Shown: positions 16,318 to 22,500 of the stretch, piece by piece
How the letters are laid out: every line of letters begins with the position of its first letter
How positions within the stretch are numbered: the first letter of the stretch is position 1
Made by a program: the position numbers and the translations under genes
Origin: Prorocentrum cordatum
Taxonomy: Eukaryota > Sar > Dinophyceae > Prorocentrales > Prorocentraceae
Assembly: GCA_963575745.1 (NCBI GenBank)
Contig: CAUYUJ010004969.1
Span: 517,055 to 539,554 of the forward strand
Reading direction: 5' to 3'
Length of the DNA stretch: 22,500 nucleotides
Notes under the pieces: model-generated
What the model was told of the DNA's origin: nothing
Seen by the model: only the letters and a program-made list of their open reading frames with translations
Database searches by the model: none

Positions 16318-18557
16318 CTACTCTACGTAGTCGTCGTGCAACTCGGCGAAATAGATGACCAGGAACTTGCGGCGCAGGGGCGGCATCTCATTCAGCGGGC
16401 GCGCGTAACTTCTGAACCGCGAGAAGCGCTGCTCAGCGACCTGCGCGTTGATGCCCTGGAGGCGGCGACTCAAACATAGAACGTGGCACGGGTGGCACGG
16501 GCAGTCGCTGGCGTGGCCCTTCGCGCGAATCCGGTCCACCAGTATTTGATGAACGTGCACGTCCCCATCTTCTTAGCAGAGATGTAGAAGAAGCAGCACC
16601 TGCCGTGCACGAAGGTGTTCACGTTGGGGTGCGTCTTCAGAGCCCGCGTCAATGCCTCTGCCGCTGCGCCGTTGCCTTCGGGGCTTTCCTGTTCGATCGC
16701 AGCTGCAATCCGCCCCTCTGGGGCGAGGGCCATGAACCGCCCGTGCCTATGGTGCGTGTGCCGGGCCGCAAATGCTCTTGCCGTGGTATTGCGCCTGTTT
16801 CCTGATGACCGCGGCGGAAGGCCCCTTGCGCGATGCTGCAGCGGACGGCCTCTTGCGCACCGGCGCGGCGGACGGCCTCTTGACAACTGCCGCCTCTTGC
16901 CTCGTCGTGGTCCTCGGGCGGAGGATGCGCTTTTTGAGCGTCATTTTGCAGACTCTCTTCATGGCCCCCATTCGTCGCCGCGGGTTATTGTGAACGGCGC
17001 GCTTCTTCTTGTCTTCGTCGAGGCACTTAGTCATGACCTTCTCGCGGCCGTCTCGAACGAGTACTGCAACCTCTTTCGGGAGCGCAGCGGGGAACACCTC
17101 ACTGTGGTAGAGGATGTCCAATTTCGAGAGCGCGTCGTCGTTGATCTCTTTCCTGATGATGATCTTGCGGCGTTCCTTGATTGGCGGCATCTCCTGTGCG
17201 GCAATCATGCACATCAGGGCGTCAAGGTGCAACTTTCGGCAATCGGTAACGAGCTCTTTTCCGTGCCCGTCATCACCCTCGTCCGAGAAGGTATCCTTCG
17301 TGGCCCAATTGACGCCGCGAGCGCTGGTGAAGGAAAGGAACAACAGTTTTCGTGATACCTCGAATAGCGCATGGTAAACGTCCTCTGGTTGCTGATGAAG
17401 ACCACTCCTGGCTGCTCGAAATCCGCAAGCGTCGCCGCGTTGACCTCGTCGGCGCCGACCCACTTGAAGTTCGGTCCGCGGGTGATCTCGCAAGTCTTGT
17501 TTGTGCACCTCCACGCCCTTACCGCGATCTCCGCGGCGCAATGGAGGTCGCGCAACCTGCGAGAGATGTCGGAACGAGATGCCACCCCCGTGCTCTGCTT
17601 CAACTTGGCATTGCAATGGGCGCACTCCCACGAGTGCGTCTCGGAGGGGGCCATCCGTGTTAACCACCCGCTGCAGACCAGGTCCTGGCTGGAGCAGATC
17701 ACCCGCGCCCGCGGCCGGCGCGCGTCGCCCTCGCCAGTCGGCGGGCCCGCGCCCGCAGGCGCAGTCTTCAGGGATAACCACTTCAAATCCTCACCTTCCG
17801 CGAGTGTCACCAGCGCGGCCAGGCGCAAGTGCATCTCCACCGACGGGGCCGCCGGGCCCCAGAGCGCCACGCAACCGCCCGCCAGGATTCGGGCGCCTCG
17901 GCAGTGCGCGGGCGCAGGCGCCGATTGAAACTCGGCGACGCCGTAGACGGTGCCTTCGGGATTGTCGCGGTGAAAGACGCTGTCCGCAGTCTCCTTGGCG
18001 AATTGAAGGATCTCGGCGGCGTCGCGCTGGGAGTGGCCCAGCTCGGATTCGCTGGACCCCTTAACTGTCATGGTCGCGCTTCCCTCGTCGAGCACGGCCT
18101 TAGGGGGCAGCTGCGCCCAATCAGCCACCGAGACAATGCGATTGGCCACCTCGCGTTCGCCGCGCTCCCTCCGAACGACCAATGCATGTGAATCGTGAAA
18201 CACTGCCCTCGCGAAGCGGTCTTGCTGGGCCCCGCGCTGCCAACGCTTGATTCGGAACCCCGCGCCAGCGGCGGCGCTCGCGTCGGCCGCGGCTACCGCC
18301 AGCGCCACCTCCCCTCGGAAATCCACCACTTTGGCGAAGAGGCCGTCGAAGATGAAGATCTCGCTGATGCCCCCGGCCGCGCGCACCTTGCCCAGCAGAA
18401 TAATCGCGGCATTTTTCTCCATGTGCGAGAGGATTCCCGCGATCCTGCTGGAGACGGGGCTTGGGCGGTCGGCGTAGAGCGCGTCGTGCTCCGCGCGCGC
18501 CGCGCAAGCGAGCAACAACTGGGCGCCGTCGACAATCTCGCGGGGCACTTTCAGCAT
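16318..18557 (-). pseudogene. KDZ-type transposase-like gene, broken by frameshifts
   Basis: The likely start is the ATG at 18557, about 9 bases after an AG that follows a pyrimidine tract. The first 447-codon frame has a cysteine cluster, WECAHC (Cys 312/315), Cys340 and CTNKTC (351/356), then EVNAATLADFEQPGVVF. The frame shifts near 17347-17350 (A run one base short) into a second frame ending in Lys-Arg-Pro-Ser-Ala-Ala repeats and GKSICGPAHAP. It shifts again near 16760 into GRFMALAPEGRIAAAIEQESPEGN and NTFVHGRCCFF. A third shift near 16548 leads to VDRIRAKGHASDCPCHPC and INAQVAEQRFSRFRSYARPLNEM, ending at 16318. The last motif, with its Glu, and the VDR-x-KGH motif are what I associate with KDZ-type DDE transposases carrying CxC5/CxC6 cysteine clusters; this assignment is from memory of motifs. 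The usual Asp before Arg in the VYDR-like motif is Gly here (codon 16604-16602). Homopolymer sequencing errors could explain some shifts. Confidence 0.65.
16810..16890 (-). repeat. coding tandem repeat KRPSAA
   Basis: Three roughly 30-bp units encode VKRPSAAPVR, KRPSAAASR and KGPSAAVIR-like decapeptides. Such basic Lys-Arg-Pro-(Ser/Ala)-Ala repeats are, as I recall, frequent in dinoflagellate transposon proteins; here they probably form a disordered linker or nuclear-localising segment. Confidence 0.8.
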
Positions 18558-18566
18558 CCACGGAAG

Positions 18567-18831
18567 CTACGCAGCCGGCCGAGCACCGAAGAAGGAGAGA
18601 GGAGAAAGGACAGAAGGGAGGGTGGGCATGGACGAAAAGACGGGGAGAAGGAGGGAGGGGAGGAGAGGATGGGTAGAAGGAGAGGAACAAGAGGAGGGGG
18701 AGGAGGAAGGGGGAGGAGGGAGAGGAAGCAGAGGCTAGGAGGAAGGGGAAGGAGGGAGAGGAGGGAGAGGAGGAAGGAGGGAGGAGGAGGAGGGAGTCAG
18801 TTTAACATGTGCGCAAGAACCGTAGAATAGC
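18567..18831 (-). promoter_or_regulatory. pyrimidine-rich leader, possible trans-splice acceptor region
   Basis: On the minus strand about 200 bases are almost pure C/T (CTCCTCCCTCC type, 18600-18800), followed by the sequence GGCTGCGTAG just before the ATG at 18557. A long pyrimidine tract, an AG and a nearby ATG is the arrangement expected for spliced-leader addition in dinoflagellates. It also forms the entire spacer to the upstream broken gene. A simple GA repeat is the alternative. Confidence 0.5.
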
Positions 18832-18840
18832 TTGATCAGC

Positions 18841-21800
18841 TCAACCCTTGGCCTCGTCAGTGGAGATTTCGAGGTGCGTGGCAGTGGTCTCCCGCCACTT
18901 CTTGTGCTCGGCGCAGGACTTGTGGATCATGGGGAACCTGTCATCGGTCCACAGACCGCGCGCCTGCAGAGCCTTCATGAATGAGCGCGGGTGGCAACGC
19001 GGAGAGTCGCTCTCGACGCAGTCGGGAGAGGCGACACCCCGTGCTTCGCGAGTGAACTTTTGTCCGCCGACCCCTCGGCACAATGAGCGTCCGCATGGGT
19101 CTGGGATGTAGTAGTCGATGGGCAGGGTGACTGTCCGCTCGACGGTGTTGTAGTGGGCGAGGCAGCGGGCGATGTGCGCGCAGCTGGTCTTCGTTTTGGA
19201 AAAGCTGTCAAGCGGCGTCACGGAAGTGCTCAAGGGCTCCGAGACCATCCTGTACCAGTCGACGGAGCCATCTGCAATCAGCATAGCGGTGTCGTCGATG
19301 TCGTCGGAGGAATTACCCCAATCTTCCCTATCTCCGAACACGCCCCTGCCGCCGCATGCCTCCTACGTCTGCACCATCTTCTCGCTGTGAACCATGAGCT
19401 TCCGCAAAGCGTTGGTGCCGCACTGCGAAAAGCGGCGCAAGCTCGACTTCCCTGTGGCGGCCGTGCTGCTCTGCCTCTTTGAAGCGCCCTTCTTCCCTGG
19501 CTTGCGCGCCCCAGGTGCGCAGTCGACGTTCTCAATGCGGCGGGCCTTGACGACGGCCTTCATGGGCGTGCTCATGTGGGGCGACGCAATCAAGTTCCTC
19601 TCGACCGCGTCAGTAGGCTGGTCGCCCTCGAGGCGTGGATCGACGCCGCCGGAGAGCCTGGAGGCTAGCCACGCAAGATCCCTATACATCTCCGTGCTCA
19701 ATGCTACGATGTCGCCCAGCATCACCAGCGACTCGCGGCCCGCGCACTTCTTAGCAAAGGGGCGCAAATACTTGAAGGAACCTGGCAGCGACCCGCGGGT
19801 GCGACAAGAACTCGTCCAAGGTGTCCTGTGGGATCTTTCAACAGCGGCCCTCCTCGCGGCGCGCGTCCTCCTCATCGCGCACAAACGTTGCTTTCCCCAT
19901 GCGGGAACACGTGATCCGCCGCTCCAACTGCTGGCGCGACTTCTTCCGCGACGTTCCTGTCTCCTCCAGGACTGGAACGTTCTCGCCATTCAACCCCTGG
20001 CCCCTTTCGCATTCGCCGAAGGTCCTCTGGACGGGGAATCTGTAGTTGACGCGGCGCGACAGTTCCTCCCCGACAATGGAGCGCTTCCAGCTGTCGGACA
20101 CCATGTGGGCGTTGGCGTCGCACTCTTGTATACGGACAATGGATTTGTTCCACGCTGCCAACCCACCCGACTTCCGCCGCTCGGACCGATCGTAGAAAAC
20201 GCTGCAGTCCAAATAATGGGCGCTCGCTTCGCCGACGAGGTTCCGCTGCAAGGTGGCCCCCGCGTGCTGGCCGTCTCCTCCGCGCCCGATCTTGAAGTTC
20301 ATCTTGGCCGAGTTGACCCGCAGGAAAGTCAATTTCAACGGCGCCAGCTCAAGCTGGAAGACGGCCTCGTTCTTATAGCACAGGCCCCATCAAGAACGCC
20401 GACAACTGCTCGCCCCACTTCGCGACGTCGATCCCCGCTGCATTGATGTCGCCATCCGACAAGAAGAACCGGCAGAGCACGCGCATGTAGCAGTTGTGAT
20501 CGGGATGCGGGGGGGATACGTCCCAGTTGGAGTCCAGGTAACAATCGGCGAATGTCACGCCCTGGGGCCGGGGCTCGGGCGCGTCGCGCGTCTTTAGGAA
20601 GGGCACGGCGAGGGGGGTGCGCGTCGCCCCCCTGCCCACTACGGCCTTGAACGTGAAAACCATGTCCACCGCTCTCAAGGCCCAGTTGCCTTTCCAACCT
20701 TCGTTGTCGGTGGCCCTCTCGAGGGCGCCCGAATGCCCCTTCGCTTAGTTGCGCAGCGCGGCGAGCGTCGCGGCGCCCAGGCGCAGCATCTGGCCGACGA
20801 CGCCCTGGAGCGCAGACCACTTCCAGTCGGGGCGTTTGTAATCGTCCACGCCAGCGCCGCCAATCTTCGTGAACACGCCCTCCAACGCCGCGAGGTAACC
20901 CCAGCCCTTGACGTCGAAGGCTTCCACTTGGCCCCAGCAACCGCCCGCGCAGTAGAAGCACTTCTTCGAATGCGCCCGCCGTCGATCACCTTCGACGATG
21001 AGGATCATGATGAGGCGGCGGCGGTTGGAGAGAGCGCAGTCGGATATGGGCGCCTCGCTCAGATACCGCACCAACCCGAGGAGGATCTTCATGTCCTTCG
21101 GCAAGTCCTCAAAGTCAGTCGCCACCATACCCATTATCTCCCTGGCCGTTTCCACGGGGTCCCTCGCGACGGCCCCAACCGCCGCGGGGGCCTCTGGAGC
21201 CTCGGCAGGCCGCGCCATTCCTGGCGCGGCAGACCCACCACCTGAAGACCCCGCAGTCGACGCGAAGAGCAAGCTCTTGACGAAGTCTGCACTGGTCTTT
21301 TGGCGCCACTCGGGCGGCCCCTCGTCGGCGCGGCTCTCGCTCTTCAAACTGTCGCCAATCATATGAAGTGCTCGGTCGATACTGCCGTCGGCAGCCACGC
21401 GTGCTTCCCCTGCGCCGGAGTGCGCGGTGGCTGTCGCTGCGGGCAGTTGCAGCGCGTTCCCGCCGCGCAGGAACTCCAGGTGGGCATGGTCGGGGATCTC
21501 TGGCAACTTCTCGCGGCCCACGAACTTCCAAAACAAGTTCGGTGGAAGATCAAGCTGTTTCGCGAGCTCGGACGGCGCCTGATACGCACCGGAAACGTTC
21601 GCCCAGGCCGCCTGCTGCACGCCGCCGTTGACCTCCACCTCGCCAGCGAAGGTCACAGGCATCATTGCCGCCAGGCCCACGAGCCCACGAGCTTCCCTAG
21701 CGCAGCGGGTTCCGCGTTGACCATGCGCAAGAAGTCCTCGCCCCAGCACATCTTGGCGGCGCGCGTTCCAGGGCGTAGGTTCACGTTCTCGAAGTCTTGG

Positions 21801-22102
21801 AAGTCGGGCCACACCAACTGTTCCGCCTGCGGATCGAAGGGGTCGCTGCACATCATCGCTGAGAGGTCCGAGCCCTGCGCTTTGACCTGAATCATGGCGA
21901 GGCCCGCGTTCGTCATGGGCGCGTTCGCCTCCCGCTCGATCATCTGCTGTTGGTTCATCGTGGGGCCGGCCATGCGCTTCTCCGGGGTCGTGATCAGGAT
22001 GGGGGCCTGATGGGCGCATGTGGTATAGGTTTCTTTTGCATTTCGCGTTTCGGTGAAGGGCCTGGCCTGCTGGGCGGACGCCATCTTTGAGAGCATATCC
22101 AA
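18841..22102 (-). pseudogene. large unrecognised gene with stops and frameshifts
   Basis: About 1,090 codons from an ATG at 22102 (MDMLSKMASAQQ). I recognise no family. Segments in order: 22102-21690 (NQQQMIEREANAPMTNAG, FDPQAEQLVWPDFQDF); an 8-bp tandem duplication at about 21674-21690 shifts the frame; then to 20388 (LDLPPNLFWKFVGREKLPE, an Ala/Pro/Gly linker, CFYCAGGC, VFTFKAVVGRG, FADCYLDSNWDVSPP) with an in-frame TAA at 20747-20745. A one-base shift near 20388 leads to CYKNEAVFQLELAPLKLTF and KMNFKIGRGGDGQH, with a TGA at 19840-19838 followed by KIPQDTLDEFLSHPRVAARF in frame. A third shift near 19775 leads to YLRPFAKKCAGRESLVMLG, a TAG at 19365-19363, then DWGNSSDDIDDTAMLIADGS to the end at 18841. 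The amino-acid texture stays protein-like across every break, so it was once one frame. It lies in line with the transposase-like pseudogene 280 bases downstream. Confidence 0.6.
21673..21691 (-). other. 8-bp tandem duplication causing a frameshift
   Basis: The minus strand reads GCTCGTGGGCTCGTGGGC: CTCGTGGG occurs twice in tandem. Before it the frame gives AALGKLVG, after it LVGLAAMMPVTF; counting the duplicated part once makes one continuous frame. A replication-slippage insertion is the simplest explanation. Confidence 0.8.
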
Positions 22103-22154
22103 CGCGGGCGGGGCCGCCCCGACGCAGCGAAGAATGCGCCGGTAGAGTTGACTG

Positions 22155-22170
22155 CTTGAGCCACAAACGC
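22155..22170 (-). promoter_or_regulatory. possible relict spliced-leader remnant
   Basis: The minus strand reads GCGTTTGTGGCTCAAG, matching 13 of 16 bases of the 3' end of the dinoflagellate spliced leader (GCCATTTTGGCTCAAG), including the last nine, TGGCTCAAG. It lies about 50 bases upstream of the ATG at 22102 and just after a pyrimidine-rich tract. Such remnants mark genes re-inserted from trans-spliced mRNA. A 9-base exact match is not decisive. Confidence 0.4.
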
Positions 22171-22316
22171 CTGCGCGCCAGAGCGCTCAGGGAGGAAGGG
22201 AGGCAAGGATTGTCGAGGGGGAGAGACGAGGGAACGGCGAGGAGCGACGAGAACGGGGGGGAAAGGAAGGAGTATGAAGAGGGAAATTGAAGAAGAGAGG
22301 AACCAGGAGGAATAAT
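22171..22316 (-). promoter_or_regulatory. pyrimidine-rich leader upstream of the large pseudogene
   Basis: On the minus strand about 120 bases (roughly 22310-22190) are mostly C/T, ending in GCGCAG. The organisation mirrors that before the pseudogene at 18557. It may be a trans-splicing acceptor region. Confidence 0.45.
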
Positions 22317-22500
22317 GCCCTCGTTCAGGCCCCTGCCTGATGGCGCGCTCGGACGGCCCTTGCGCGCGGCAGCGGAGTCCTGGCGCCGGCATTTTTCTTC
22401 GCGTGGCCACCAGCATTTTCTATAGTAGATTACTCTTCTCGGGCCACCAGCGCCCTCGCGCACCGGGAATTCTCGTCGAGTGGCCAAGCGCGCGGTCTTC
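22317..22500. other. window end, no gene recognised
   Basis: No motif recognised. CTGGTGGCC followed by a GAAGA word occurs twice on the minus strand (about 22443-22451 and 22402-22410). A minus-strand frame is open to the window edge but shows no recognisable protein. Confidence 0.4.

Overview
The window looks like nuclear DNA of a core dinoflagellate. This is inferred from content, since no species marker is present. It is GC-rich, with long purine/pyrimidine triplet arrays, many foldback (inverted-repeat) elements, introns with non-canonical ends bounded by short inverted and direct repeats, and transposase-like remnants with Lys-Arg-Pro-Ser-Ala-Ala repeats. All convincing coding sequence is on the minus strand, as in dinoflagellate unidirectional gene arrays. 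Gene-sized stretches are islands in a sea of repeats, so most of the long open frames are translations of simple repeats and are left out.

Layout. 1-205 is a CAT array. 206-5220 is GC-rich sequence with no recognised gene, carrying GGA/TCC arrays, palindromes, a MITE-like hairpin (3629-3835), one possible short exon beside it (3832-3912, minus), a foldback element with a GGA array in its loop (4251-4538) and a decayed copy of a second MITE family (about 4816-5000). 5226-6500 is a CATA-type satellite followed by an ATTACA-type array. 6850-7807 is a cluster of four foldback elements, two of them copies of one family. 7808-8850 has no recognised gene but holds a GGA array.

8976-10828 (minus) is the best gene: the C-terminal and middle part of a family S10 serine carboxypeptidase with all three catalytic residues, split by two introns (197 and 375 nt). 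Both introns have terminal inverted repeats and flanking direct repeats, the signature of introner elements; the larger one holds a GGA/TCC array. The 5' exons are not visible. Upstream, 10830-15675 is a higher-order repeat block: degenerate CCAAGATGGCC-type minisatellite, TCC arrays, and dispersed spacer repeats.

16318-22102 (minus) holds two consecutive broken genes. The downstream one (16318-18557) resembles the DDE/RNase H-fold transposases of the KDZ group with cysteine clusters; it has three frameshifts and an apparent loss of a catalytic Asp. The upstream one (18841-22102) is an unrecognised protein of about 1,090 codons with three in-frame stops (TAA, TGA, TAG) and three frameshifts, one caused by an 8-bp tandem duplication. 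Both are preceded by a pyrimidine-rich tract (minus-strand sense) followed by AG, as expected for spliced-leader trans-splicing, and the upstream one has a spliced-leader-like remnant near its start. Together they may be a two-gene mobile element or two recycled retrocopies; this is inference.
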